A DNA stretch of 64,000 nt. It comes from Streptomyces flavochromogenes (GTDB taxonomy: Bacteria; Actinomycetota; Actinomycetes; Streptomycetales; Streptomycetaceae). The translations under genes were made by a program, and so were the position numbers. The DNA lies in assembly GCF_000717595.1 (NCBI RefSeq), contig NZ_JNZO01000019.1, positions 71,351-135,350 on the forward strand, in the 5' to 3' direction. The number at the start of each line of letters is the position of its first letter. The stretch's first letter is position 1. Positions 1 through 7,519 of the stretch are shown here, piece after piece. The notes beneath the pieces were generated by a model. The model was given only the letters and a program-made list of their open reading frames with translations. It ran no database searches and was not told where the DNA came from.

Positions 1-1
1 C

Positions 2-574
2 ACCCCGGGACTCCACGTCGTCACCCCGGCCACCGTCGAGGACGCCTACGGGTTGCTGCGCGCGGCCATCGCCTCCGACGACCCGGTGGTCTTCCTGGAG
101 CCCAAGCGGCTCTACTGGTCCAAGTCCGACTGGTCCCCCGAGGCGCCGGCGGCCGTGGAGCCGATCGGCAAGGCCGTGGTGCGACGGCGGGGCACCGGTG
201 CCACGCTGATCACCTACGGTCCGTCCGTTCCCGTCTGTCTGGAGGCGGCGGAGGCCGCGCAGGCGGAGGGCTGGGACCTGGAGGTCGTCGACCTGCGCTC
301 GCTCGTCCCCTTCGACGACGAGACGGTCTGCGCCTCGGTGCGGCGCACCGGCCGCGCGGTCGTCGTCCACGAGTCGACGGGCTTCGGCGGCCCCGGCGCG
401 GAGATCGCCGCGCGCGTGACCGAGCGCTGCTTCCACCACCTGGAGGCGCCGGTGCTGCGGGTCGCGGGCTTCGACATCCCCTACCCGCCGCCGATGCTGG
501 AGCGGCACCATCTGCCGGGCGTCGACCGGGTCCTGGACGCGGTGGCGCGACTGCAGTGGGAGGCGGGAAGCTGA
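2..574 (+). CDS. bkdB: Branched-chain alpha-keto acid dehydrogenase E1 beta subunit, C-terminal part (5' end outside window)
   Basis: The reading frame is open at the left edge and runs 190 codons to a TGA. It encodes the second half of a transketolase-type E1 beta subunit: the segments PGLHVVTPAT, DDPVVFLEPKRLYW and the C-terminal domain with HEST..FGGPGAEIAARVTERCF and a terminal LPGVDRVLDAV are typical. It closely parallels the complete E1 beta at 20514-21494, so this is a second copy of the same complex. E1 beta pairs with E1 alpha to decarboxylate 2-oxo acids from Val, Leu and Ile with thiamine diphosphate and pass the acyl group to E2, supplying branched starter units for fatty acids and polyketides. 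The stop overlaps the start of the E2 gene (TGATG), so the two are translationally coupled. Substrate preference inside the 2-oxo acid dehydrogenase family is inferred. Confidence 0.93.
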   Translation, partial: TPGLHVVTPATVEDAYGLLRAAIASDDPVVFLEPKRLYWSKSDWSPEAPAAVEPIGKAVVRRRGTGATLITYGPSVPVCLEAAEAAQAEGWDLEVVDLRSLVPFDDETVCASVRRTGRAVVVHESTGFGGPGAEIAARVTERCFHHLEAPVLRVAGFDIPYPPPMLERHHLPGVDRVLDAVARLQWEAGS

Positions 575-1962
575 TGGCGCAGGTGCTCGAGTTCAAGCTG
601 CCCGACCTCGGTGAGGGACTCACCGAGGCGGAGATCGTCCGCTGGCTGGTCGCAGTCGGCGACGTCGTCGCCATCGACCAGCCGGTCGTCGAGGTCGAGA
701 CGGCCAAGGCCATGGTCGAGGTGCCCTGCCCGTACGGCGGTGTCGTCACCGCCCGGTACGGCGAGGAGGGCACCGAACTGCCCGTCGGCGCGCCGCTTCT
801 GACGGTCGCGGTGGGTGGCACGGGCGCGCCGGAGGAGCTCGCGGAGGCGGCTCCCGGAGCCACCCCCACGGTGGGGGAGACCGCCGCCGAGTCCGCCGTG
901 TCGTCCGAGTACTCGGGCAATGTGCTCGTCGGGTACGGCACGGCCGAGCCCGCCGCCCGGCGCCGCCGGGTGCGGCACGAGAGCCACGCCGTGGCGAAGA
1001 CCCCCGCACCCGCCCCGGTCGCGGTGGCGGCTCCGGCTCCCGTCGCCGTCCCGGGCCACGAGGGCCCGGTGCCGGTCATCTCGCCGCTCGTGCGGAAGCT
1101 GGCCAGGGACCGGGGGCTCGATCTGCGCGAGGTGCGCGGATCGGGGCCCGAGGGCCTGATCCTGCGGGCCGATGTGGAGCTGGCCATCGCGGCCCTGGAG
1201 CGGCCCGTCGCCGCGTCGGCGCCCGCCCCGGCCGCCGTGCCCGCTTCGGCGCCCTCCTCCGCGGCCGCTTCGGCCGGTGAGCGGGTGCCGCTACGAGGGG
1301 TCCGCGGCGCCGTGGCGGACAAGCTGTCGCGCAGCCGTACGGAGATCCCGGACGCGACCTGCTGGGTGGACGCCGACGCGACCGAGCTGATGGCCGCGCG
1401 GGCGGCGATGAACGCGGCGGGTGGGCCGAAGATCTCCCTGCTCGCGCTCCTCGCCCGCATCTGTGTCCACGCCCTGGCGCGGTTCCCCGAGCTCAACTCC
1501 ACCGTGGACATGGCGGCCCGGGAGATCGTCCGGCTGCCGGCCGTGCATCTCGGTTTCGCCGCCCAGACCCCGCGCGGTCTGGTCGTCCCCGTGGTCAAGG
1601 ACGCGGGGACCCGGACGGCCGAGTCGCTGACGGCGGAGTTCGCCCGGCTGACGGAGGCCGCAAGGGAGTCGGCGCTCACCCCGGCCGACCTGACGGGCGG
1701 CACGTTCACCCTGAACAACTACGGGGTGTTCGGGGTCGACGGATCCACGCCGATCATCAACCACCCCGAGGCCGCGATGCTCGGCGTCGGCCGGATCATC
1801 CCCAAACCGTGGGTCCACCAGGGCGAACTGGCCGTACGTCAGGTGGTGCAGCTCTCGCTCACCTTCGACCACCGCGTCTGCGACGGCGGCACGGCGGGCG
1901 GCTTCCTGCGGTACGTGGCGGACTGCGTCGAGCAGCCCGCGGTCCTGCTGCGCACGCTCTGA
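574..1962 (+). CDS. bkdC: Branched-chain alpha-keto acid dehydrogenase E2, dihydrolipoamide acyltransferase
   Basis: 462 residues. An N-terminal lipoyl domain carries the lipoyl-lysine in VETAKAMVE (K45). An Ala/Pro linker follows, then a peripheral subunit-binding domain (VISPLVRKLARDRGLDL, about residues 168-205), a second Ala/Pro linker, and the trimeric acyltransferase core ending in the catalytic FDHRVCDGG (H433, D437). E2 takes the acyl group from E1 and hands it to CoA. The ATG at 574 shares a base with the upstream stop and has GGGAGG about 10 bases before it; an in-frame ATG at 556 lies inside the E1 beta gene and lacks a site. Cys replaces the more usual small residue inside the DHRxxDG motif but the catalytic His and Asp are intact. 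It is shorter than the other E2 here (483 residues), mostly in the linkers. Confidence 0.95.
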   Translation: MAQVLEFKLPDLGEGLTEAEIVRWLVAVGDVVAIDQPVVEVETAKAMVEVPCPYGGVVTARYGEEGTELPVGAPLLTVAVGGTGAPEELAEAAPGATPTVGETAAESAVSSEYSGNVLVGYGTAEPAARRRRVRHESHAVAKTPAPAPVAVAAPAPVAVPGHEGPVPVISPLVRKLARDRGLDLREVRGSGPEGLILRADVELAIAALERPVAASAPAPAAVPASAPSSAAASAGERVPLRGVRGAVADKLSRSRTEIPDATCWVDADATELMAARAAMNAAGGPKISLLALLARICVHALARFPELNSTVDMAAREIVRLPAVHLGFAAQTPRGLVVPVVKDAGTRTAESLTAEFARLTEAARESALTPADLTGGTFTLNNYGVFGVDGSTPIINHPEAAMLGVGRIIPKPWVHQGELAVRQVVQLSLTFDHRVCDGGTAGGFLRYVADCVEQPAVLLRTL

Positions 1963-1972
1963 CACCCGGCGC

Positions 1973-2001
1973 TCCGGCGGGACCTTCCCGGTCCCGCCGG
2001 A
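1973..2001 (+). terminator. Hairpin terminator of the first bkd operon
   Basis: A perfect 12-base-pair stem (TCCGGCGGGACC with its complement) with a five-base loop begins 10 bases after the E2 stop codon. There is no T-run, which is normal for Streptomyces terminators. The 200 bases after it contain an imperfect direct repeat built on GTCCACCGG (about 2040-2105) and no gene. Confidence 0.7.
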
Positions 2002-2193
2002 CCGCCCCCGGATCGCCCCTCGGACCGCGGCCCCCGGAACGTCCACCGGGCCTCCCTCGGACTCTCCCCCGGACCGTCCACCGGCCCCTCCCCCGGACTG
2101 TCCGCACCCGTCCGTGGTCCCGTCCGCCGCGGGTTCCGCCACCCGCGTCGTCCCACCAAGGGAGACCAGCCGACGGCGGGAAGAGGCGGCGGA

Positions 2194-2206
2194 CCATACT
2201 GCTGGG
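2194..2206 (+). promoter_or_regulatory. Probable -10 element of a leaderless promoter
   Basis: CATACT at 2194-2199 lies 7 bases before the GTG at 2207 and no purine-rich ribosome binding site is present. This places the transcription start at or next to the start codon, as in many actinobacterial leaderless transcripts. No convincing -35 was found. Confidence 0.5.
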
Positions 2207-3061
2207 GTGACCACCCCACACGACGCCGTCGTACTCGCCGGAGGCGCCGCCCAGCGACTCGGCGGTGCCGACAAGCCCGGCGTACGGGTCGGAGGCCGGG
2301 CGCTCCTCGACCGGGTCCTCGCCGCGTCCCGTGGCGCGGACCGGACGGTGGTCGTCGGCGACTCCCGGCCGACCGTCCGCCCCGTCCGCTGGACCAGGGA
2401 GGACCCGCCCGGTGGGGGGCCGCTCGCCGCCCTCGGCGCGGGAGTACGGGAGACCGGGGCCGACGTTCTGCTCGTCCTCTCCGCCGACCTGCCCTTCCTC
2501 GACGAGGACACCGTCCACCGACTGCTCGGAGCGCTCGCCGACGCCCCCGACGCCGAGGCCTCCCTCCTCACCGACGCCGGGGGACGGGACCAGCCGCTCG
2601 TCGCCGCCTACCGAGCCGCCCCGCTGCGGCGGGAGTTGGCGCGGATCACCGAGGAGCGTGGCACCCTCGCCGGCGGCCCGCTGCGGCAGCTCACCGGCGC
2701 ACTGAGCCTCACCCGGGTCGCCGCCGGGCCTCTCGCCTCCTTCGACTGCGACACCTGGGAGGACATCGCCACGGCCCGGGCCCGTATCAGGGAGCATGGG
2801 ACCGTGCTGGATGAATGGATCACCGCAGTCAAGGACGAACTGGGCATCGAGCTGGACGTCGACACCGGCGTACTGCTCGATCTGGCCCGCGACGCCGCCC
2901 ATGGAGTGGCGCGTCCCGCCGCGCCCCTGACCACCTTCCTGGTCGGATACGCGGCGGCGCGCGCGGGCAGCGAGGGAGGTCCCGAGGCGGTCGCCGAGGC
3001 CGCCCGCAAGGCCGCCGCGCTGGCCCAGCGCTGGGCCGCCGAGCAGGACGAGGCGGGATGA
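2207..3061 (+). CDS. MobA-like nucleotidyltransferase fused to a DUF6457 domain
   Basis: 284 residues starting at GTG. Residues 1-200 form a MobA/GlmU-like NTP transferase: LAGGAAQRLGGADKP near the N-terminus is the nucleotide-binding signature LAGGxxxRxGxDKP, followed by LSADLPFLD with the metal-binding Asp. Known family members attach GMP to molybdopterin or act on other sugar or cofactor nucleotides. From about residue 200 (LDEWITAVKDELGIELDVD onward) the protein continues as a small helical domain matching what I know as DUF6457. The GTG was chosen because MTTPHDAVVLAGG gives the normal domain start; there is no Shine-Dalgarno sequence, but CATACT sits 7 bases upstream, so the mRNA is probably leaderless. 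The stop overlaps the moeA start (ATGA). The adjacent moeA supports a molybdenum-cofactor role. Confidence 0.85.
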   Translation: MTTPHDAVVLAGGAAQRLGGADKPGVRVGGRALLDRVLAASRGADRTVVVGDSRPTVRPVRWTREDPPGGGPLAALGAGVRETGADVLLVLSADLPFLDEDTVHRLLGALADAPDAEASLLTDAGGRDQPLVAAYRAAPLRRELARITEERGTLAGGPLRQLTGALSLTRVAAGPLASFDCDTWEDIATARARIREHGTVLDEWITAVKDELGIELDVDTGVLLDLARDAAHGVARPAAPLTTFLVGYAAARAGSEGGPEAVAEAARKAAALAQRWAAEQDEAG

Positions 3062-4443
3062 CCCTGAAGGAGCCCCTCCCGGTGGCCCCCGGAACCGACG
3101 ACACGCGGGCCGGGGGGCCGCACCGGGCCGCCGCCTGGCCCGAGGCCCGTGCCGCGGCCGTCCGCGCCGGGGCCTCGGCGCGGGCAGGCCGGGCGCCGCT
3201 CGGCGTCCCCCTCGGGCAGGCGCTCGGACAGGTCATGGCCGAGCCGCTGCTCGCCCTCACCGACCTGCCGCCCTTCGACACCTCCGCCATGGACGGCTGG
3301 GCGGTCGCGGGTCCCGGACCCTGGACCGTACGCCCGGAAGGCGCCGTCCTCGCCGGACAGGCGTCCCCGGCCGTGACGGCCGACGGCGAGGCCGTACGGA
3401 TCGCCACCGGCGCTCGCGTCCCCGCCGGGACCACCGCCGTCGTCCGCACCGAGCACTCACGCACGGAGGGTGCGCTGCTGCACGCCCTGCGCGAGGTCGT
3501 GCCGGGTCAGGACATCCGGCCCCGGGGCCAGGAGTGCCGTGCAGGCGACGAGCTGCTGCCCGCCGGCACCGCCGTGACCCCCGCCGTGCTCGGCCTCGCC
3601 GCGGCCGCCGGTTACGACGAGCTCCCCGTACCGCCGCGCCCCCGGGTCGAGATCCTGGTCCTCGGCGACGAGCTGCTCACGACGGGTCTCCCCCACGACG
3701 GCCTGATCCGCGACGCCCTCGGCCCCATGCTCGGCCCGTGGCTGACAGCGCTCGGCGCCGACGTCCTCGCCACCCGCAGGATCGGCGACGAGGCCGAGGA
3801 GCTGTACGCGGCCGTCACCGGTTCCACCGCCGACCTGGTCCTCACCACCGGCGGGACCGCCGCCGGGCCCGTGGACCACGTCCACGGCGTACTGGACAAG
3901 GCCGGCGCGACCCTCCTGGTCGACGGCGTGAAGGTCCGGCCCGGTCACCCGATGCTGCTCGCCCGCCTCGCCGCCGAGCCCACCCGGCCCGAGCCAACCC
4001 GGCCCGATCCCACGCCGTCCGATCCCACGCCGTCCGTGGCCACGTCGTCCGAGCGCACCCGGCCCGCGCGCGTCCGTCATCTCGTCGGGCTCCCCGGCAA
4101 CCCGCTCGCGGCCGTCTCCGGGCTTCTGACCTTGGCGCAGCCGCTCCTGGCCGCCCTGACCGGGGCCGCGGCGGCGGCGCCCGCCCCGCCCCGCGTTCCT
4201 GTCCGGGACGAGGTGCACGGGCATCCGTTCGACACCCGGCTCGTCCCGGTCGTCCGCCGTGGTGGACGCGCCGTAGCCCTGCGCTTCAACGGACCGGCCA
4301 TGCTCCGTGGCATCGCCGCCGCCGACGGCCTGGCCGTCATTCCGCCCGGCGGCGCCCGCCCCGGCCAAGAGTTGGATGTCCTCGACCTTCCCTGGCCGGC
4401 GGCCGAGGGGGCCGTACCGGCCCAAGGAGCGTGTTTCACGTGA
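3058..4443 (+). CDS. moeA: Molybdopterin molybdenumtransferase MoeA
   Basis: 461 residues. MoeA inserts molybdate into adenylated molybdopterin to finish the molybdenum cofactor. Diagnostic parts are PPFDTSAMDGWAV near residue 75, IATGARVPAGTTAVVRTE, GDELLTTG, VLTTGGTAAGPVDHV, VKVRPGHPM and LVGLPGNPLAAVSGL, with a C-terminal beta domain. Between VRPGHPMLLARLA and VRHLVGLPGNP the protein carries an extra 30-odd residue low-complexity insert rich in Pro, Thr, Asp and Ser, encoded by short direct repeats at about 3975-4040; most MoeA proteins join these motifs with a short loop. The ATG overlaps the upstream stop (ATGA), and the TGA stop lies inside a ParB site and overlaps the next start. Confidence 0.93.
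   Translation: MTLKEPLPVAPGTDDTRAGGPHRAAAWPEARAAAVRAGASARAGRAPLGVPLGQALGQVMAEPLLALTDLPPFDTSAMDGWAVAGPGPWTVRPEGAVLAGQASPAVTADGEAVRIATGARVPAGTTAVVRTEHSRTEGALLHALREVVPGQDIRPRGQECRAGDELLPAGTAVTPAVLGLAAAAGYDELPVPPRPRVEILVLGDELLTTGLPHDGLIRDALGPMLGPWLTALGADVLATRRIGDEAEELYAAVTGSTADLVLTTGGTAAGPVDHVHGVLDKAGATLLVDGVKVRPGHPMLLARLAAEPTRPEPTRPDPTPSDPTPSVATSSERTRPARVRHLVGLPGNPLAAVSGLLTLAQPLLAALTGAAAAAPAPPRVPVRDEVHGHPFDTRLVPVVRRGGRAVALRFNGPAMLRGIAAADGLAVIPPGGARPGQELDVLDLPWPAAEGAVPAQGACFT
3975..4040 (+). repeat. Short in-frame direct repeats inside moeA
   Basis: The stretch encodes tandem P-T-R-P-E/D and P-T-P-S-D units. The DNA shows two adjacent copies of GATCCCACGCCGTCC (from about 4006 and 4021) preceded by two copies of a GAGCCxACCCGGCCC-type unit. 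It is in frame, so it lengthens a loop without breaking the gene. Replication slippage is the likely origin. Confidence 0.7.
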
Positions 4444-4446
4444 AAC
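4433..4446. other. parS site (ParB binding), perfect palindrome
   Basis: GTTTCACGTGAAAC is a perfect 14-base palindrome identical to the Streptomyces parS consensus bound by ParB for chromosome segregation. It covers the last codons of moeA and the first codons of the channel gene; the GTG start of the latter is part of the site. This is one of three such sites in the window, which suggests a location near oriC. Confidence 0.92.
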
Positions 4447-5525
4447 TTCCCAGTCGTGACGCGATGGCCCGTCACGCGGACGAGCGGATCTCCGGTCCGC
4501 AGATCAGGCTGCCGCGCCGAGAGGTCGAGCGGCCCCTGCGTCAGGTCGGCAAGCGGCTCCTGATGGCCCTCGGCGTGCTGGTGGTGACGGTCCTCATCGT
4601 CTACGTCGACCGTGAGGGCTACCACGACAACGCCAACGAGACGCTCGACTTCCTCGACTGCGCCTACTACGCGACCGTCACGCTCTCCACCACCGGATAC
4701 GGCGACATCGTCCCGTACAGCGACTCGGCGCGGCTCGCCAACATCCTGCTGGTCACGCCCCTGCGCGTGCTGTTTCTGATCATCCTGGTCGGCACCACCC
4801 TCGAGGTCCTCACGGAGCGGACCCGCGAGGAGTTCCGGCTGAACCGCTGGAGGTCCACCTTGCGCGACCACACCGTCATCGTCGGCTTCGGCACCAAGGG
4901 GCGGTCCGCGATCCAGACGCTCTGCGCGACCGGGCTCAGCAAGGAGCAGATCGTCATCGTCGATCCCTCCAACAAGGTGATCGAGACGGCGAACGCGGAC
5001 GGTTTCGTCGGCGTGGTCGGCGACGCGACCCGCAGCGACGTCCTGCTCCGTGCCGAGGTGCAGCGGGCCCGGCAGATCGTCATCGCCACCCAGCGCGACG
5101 ACACGGCCGTCCTGGTGACCCTCACGGCCCGGCAGCTCAACCGGGGCGCGAAGATCGTCGCCGCGGTCCGCGAGGAGGAGAACGCGCCGCTGCTGCGCCA
5201 GTCCGGCGCGGACGCGGTCATCACCAGTGCCAGCGCCGCCGGGCGCCTGCTCGGCCTCTCCGTGCTGAGCCCCAGTGCCGGCACGGTCATGGAGGACCTC
5301 ATCCAGCAGGGCTCCGGTCTCGACCTGGTCGAACGCCCGGTGACCAAGAGCGAGGTCGGGAAGAGCGTGCGGGAGACCGATGACCTGGTCGTGACCGTAC
5401 TCCGCGGCCACCGGCTGCTCGGCTACGACGACCCCGCGGCCAGCCCGCTCCAGCTCACCGACCGAGTGATCACCATCGTGCGTGCCGCCCCGGTCACCCC
5501 GCTCAGGACGCCGCCGGAGGACTGA
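4440..5525 (+). CDS. Potassium channel with TrkA (RCK) cytoplasmic domains
   Basis: 361 residues. Two membrane helices (about 39-56 and 100-122) flank a pore loop with the selectivity filter TTGYGD (84-89). The cytoplasmic part has an NAD-binding TrkA-N domain starting at HTVIVGFGTKGRSA (about 138) and a TrkA-C domain at the end. Such proteins are ligand-gated K+ channels of the MthK/Kch type. The start is the GTG with AAGGAG 10 bases upstream; it overlaps the moeA stop as GTGA, so the channel is coupled to moeA. An in-frame ATG at 4464 is possible but lacks a site. Co-location with molybdenum-cofactor genes is probably only transcriptional. Confidence 0.9.
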   Translation: MKLPSRDAMARHADERISGPQIRLPRREVERPLRQVGKRLLMALGVLVVTVLIVYVDREGYHDNANETLDFLDCAYYATVTLSTTGYGDIVPYSDSARLANILLVTPLRVLFLIILVGTTLEVLTERTREEFRLNRWRSTLRDHTVIVGFGTKGRSAIQTLCATGLSKEQIVIVDPSNKVIETANADGFVGVVGDATRSDVLLRAEVQRARQIVIATQRDDTAVLVTLTARQLNRGAKIVAAVREEENAPLLRQSGADAVITSASAAGRLLGLSVLSPSAGTVMEDLIQQGSGLDLVERPVTKSEVGKSVRETDDLVVTVLRGHRLLGYDDPAASPLQLTDRVITIVRAAPVTPLRTPPED

Positions 5526-5573
5526 GCCCGGAGGACCGCGCCCCCGGCCGGTGCCGGGAGTAGCCTCGCCGCC

Positions 5574-6560
5574 ATGTATGCGATCACGATTCCGGAACCC
5601 GGTGGTCCCGAGGCCCTCGTCTGGGCCGAGGTGCCCGATCCCGTACCCGGCGAGGGCGAGGTCCTCGTCGAGGTGGTGGCGAGCGCGGTCAACCGCGCCG
5701 ATCTGCTCCAGCGCCAGGGCTTCTACGACCCGCCGCCGGGCAGCTCGCCCTACCCCGGCCTGGAGTGCTCGGGCCGAATCGCCGGGCTCGGCCCGGGGGT
5801 ATCCGGCTGGGCTGTCGGCGACGAGGTCTGCGCGCTGCTCGCCGGCGGCGGTTACGCGGAGAAGGTCGTCGTCCCCGTGGGGCAGCTGCTGCCGGTGCCG
5901 GAGGGCGTCGACCTGGCCACGGCCGCGGCGCTCCCCGAGGTCGCCTGCACCGTCTGGTCCAACATCTTCATGATCGCGCATCTGCGTCCCGGCGAGACGC
6001 TGCTCGTGCACGGTGGTGCGAGCGGGATCGGCACGATGGCGATCCAGCTGGCGAAGGCGGTCGGGGCGCGGGTCGCGGTCACCGCCGGTGGCCCCGAGAA
6101 GCTGGCGCGCTGCGCCGAGCTCGGCGCGGACGTTCTCATCGACTACCGCGAGCAGGACTTCGTCGAGGAGCTGGCCAAGGCGACCGACGGGGCGGGCGCG
6201 GACGTCATCCTGGACATCGTCGGCGCCAAGTACCTGGAGCGGAACGTGAAGGCGCTGGCCGTGAACGGCCGGCTCGTCGTCATCGGTCTCCAGGGCGGCG
6301 TCAAGGGCGAGCTGAACCTCGGGGCGCTGCTCGCGAAGCGCGCCGCGGTCATGGCGACCACGCTGCGGGCGCGCCCGGCGGACGAGAAGGCGGCGATCGT
6401 GGCCGCCGTACGGGAGCACGTCTGGCCGCTGATCGGCGCGGGCACGGTCAGGCCGGTCGTCGACCGGACGCTGCCGCTGGACGACGCCGCCGAGGGCCAC
6501 CGGGCGCTGGAGTCCGGCACCCATGTGGGCAAGGTCCTGCTCGTGGCCCCGAAGGGCTGA
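5574..6560 (+). CDS. NAD(P)H-quinone oxidoreductase, MDR superfamily (zinc-independent)
   Basis: 328 residues, the usual length for the quinone oxidoreductase (QOR/PIG3) branch of the medium-chain dehydrogenases. It has an N-terminal GroES-like domain (NRADLLQRQGFYDPPPGSSPYPGLE) and a Rossmann domain with LVHGGASGIGTMAIQLAK (about 144-161) that binds NADPH. No zinc-ligand cysteine pattern is present. It probably reduces quinones or enones. No ribosome binding site is obvious; TAGCCT at 5561-5566 lies 7 bases before the ATG and resembles a leaderless -10 element. It stands alone. Confidence 0.9.
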   Translation: MYAITIPEPGGPEALVWAEVPDPVPGEGEVLVEVVASAVNRADLLQRQGFYDPPPGSSPYPGLECSGRIAGLGPGVSGWAVGDEVCALLAGGGYAEKVVVPVGQLLPVPEGVDLATAAALPEVACTVWSNIFMIAHLRPGETLLVHGGASGIGTMAIQLAKAVGARVAVTAGGPEKLARCAELGADVLIDYREQDFVEELAKATDGAGADVILDIVGAKYLERNVKALAVNGRLVVIGLQGGVKGELNLGALLAKRAAVMATTLRARPADEKAAIVAAVREHVWPLIGAGTVRPVVDRTLPLDDAAEGHRALESGTHVGKVLLVAPKG

Positions 6561-6818
6561 GGGGCCCCCAGGGCGGCGGGCGGACTGCCGCAGGGGCCGG
6601 CGGGCGGCGATCTCGGGGCCAGGAGGGGCGCCCTCACGGCCGGCGGGGCGGCGATCTCAGGCCCGGGCGGGCGGCGACCTCGGGCCGGCCGGGCCCGGGC
6701 CCTCCCCGGGGTCACCCCGCCCTCAGGACCTCCCGTGGGTCACCCGCGCCCGCAGCCCCTGTGGCACCCCGACCTCCGGCCGCTCCGGGCTCACCCCGTC
6801 CTCCCCGTGCAGACGCGT
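6561..6818. other. Gene-free GC-rich spacer with short repeats
   Basis: No credible gene. Three copies of GGCGGCGAYCTC are seen at 6603-6614, 6647-6658 and 6670-6681, each followed by a GGGCC-type run. The remainder is low-complexity G/C sequence. The spacer separates two convergent genes and ends in the hairpin at 6819-6851. Confidence 0.55.
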
Positions 6819-6851
6819 GAGGGGCCCGGCACGCGGCGTGCCGGGCCCCTC
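6819..6851. terminator. Hairpin terminator downstream of bpa
   Basis: A perfect 15-base-pair stem (GAGGGGCCCGGCACG with its complement) around the loop CGG. It lies 23 bases after the bpa stop (minus strand) and would also stop plus-strand readthrough from the oxidoreductase. Confidence 0.8.
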
Positions 6852-6873
6852 CTCGTACGTCTTCCGCCGCGGC

Positions 6874-7422
6874 CTACAGGTACGGCCCCGAGCGGACCGC
6901 GTGGCCGTGGCCGCGGTCGTCGTCGTCATCGTCGTGCGACGCACCCGGCGGGAGCGCCCTGCGCATCTGCTCCAGCTGGGCGCGGGCCGCCATCTGCTGG
7001 GCGAAGAGCGCCGTCTGGATGCCGTGGAAGAGGCCCTCCAGCCAGCCCACCAGCTGAGCCTGCGCGATGCGCAGCTCCGCCTCGGAGGGGATCGCCTCGT
7101 CCGTGAACGGCAGGGAGAGACGCTCCAGTTCCTCGACCAGCTCGGGCGCGAGCCCGTCCTCCAGCTCCTTCACGGAGCTTGCGTGGATGTCCTTGAGCCT
7201 GACCCGGCTGGCCTCGTCGAGAGGTGCCGCGCGTACTTCCTCCAGGAGCTGCTTGATCATGCTGCCGATCCGCATGACCTTCGCAGGCTGCTCGACCATT
7301 TCCGTCACCGGGACCTCGCGGGGTTCGTCGTCGCCCTGAGTGCCGCCGAGCGCCATCCCGTCCTGTCCCACGATGAGGACCTGGGGGCTCTCCTGCGACC
7401 TGTCATTCCTCGGCATCTCCAT
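6874..7422 (-). CDS. bpa: Bacterial proteasome activator Bpa (PafE family)
   Basis: 182 residues of the DUF2587 family. Bpa forms an ATP-independent ring that docks on the 20S proteasome and opens its gate for unfolded or damaged proteins. The conserved central four-helix region (PAKVMRIGSMIKQLLEEVRAAPLDEASRVRLKDIH and SELRIAQAQLVGWLEGLFHGIQ) is complete. The protein ends in SGPYL, the hydrophobic-Tyr-X tail that inserts into the proteasome alpha ring (GQYL in the mycobacterial homologue). A run of six Asp and a His-rich patch precede the tail. I chose the ATG of MEMPRNDRSQ; a second ATG two codons later is nearly as good, and an upstream GTG-type extension overlaps the terminator at 7459-7501. 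Confidence 0.92.
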   Translation of the reverse strand: MEMPRNDRSQESPQVLIVGQDGMALGGTQGDDEPREVPVTEMVEQPAKVMRIGSMIKQLLEEVRAAPLDEASRVRLKDIHASSVKELEDGLAPELVEELERLSLPFTDEAIPSEAELRIAQAQLVGWLEGLFHGIQTALFAQQMAARAQLEQMRRALPPGASHDDDDDDRGHGHAVRSGPYL

Positions 7423-7458
7423 GCCGCCATTCTCTCGTACACATGCGTCACCACGGGG

Positions 7459-7501
7459 TGTGCCCCCGCACGAGGGTGATCCACCCTCGTGCGGGGGCAC
7501 A
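7459..7501 (-). terminator. Long hairpin terminator of the ABC exporter operon
   Basis: A perfect 20-base-pair stem with loop ATC, one of the strongest hairpins in the window. It starts 19 bases after the stop of the FtsX permease gene and lies just upstream of bpa, so it insulates bpa from the exporter operon. Confidence 0.88.
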
Positions 7502-7519
7502 GGACGACAACGAAGACCG

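Noticed and set aside
4077..6524. 815-codon minus-strand frame opposite moeA, channel and oxidoreductase
   Set aside because: It is antisense to three well-supported genes and has a biased composition typical of shadow frames in GC-rich DNA.
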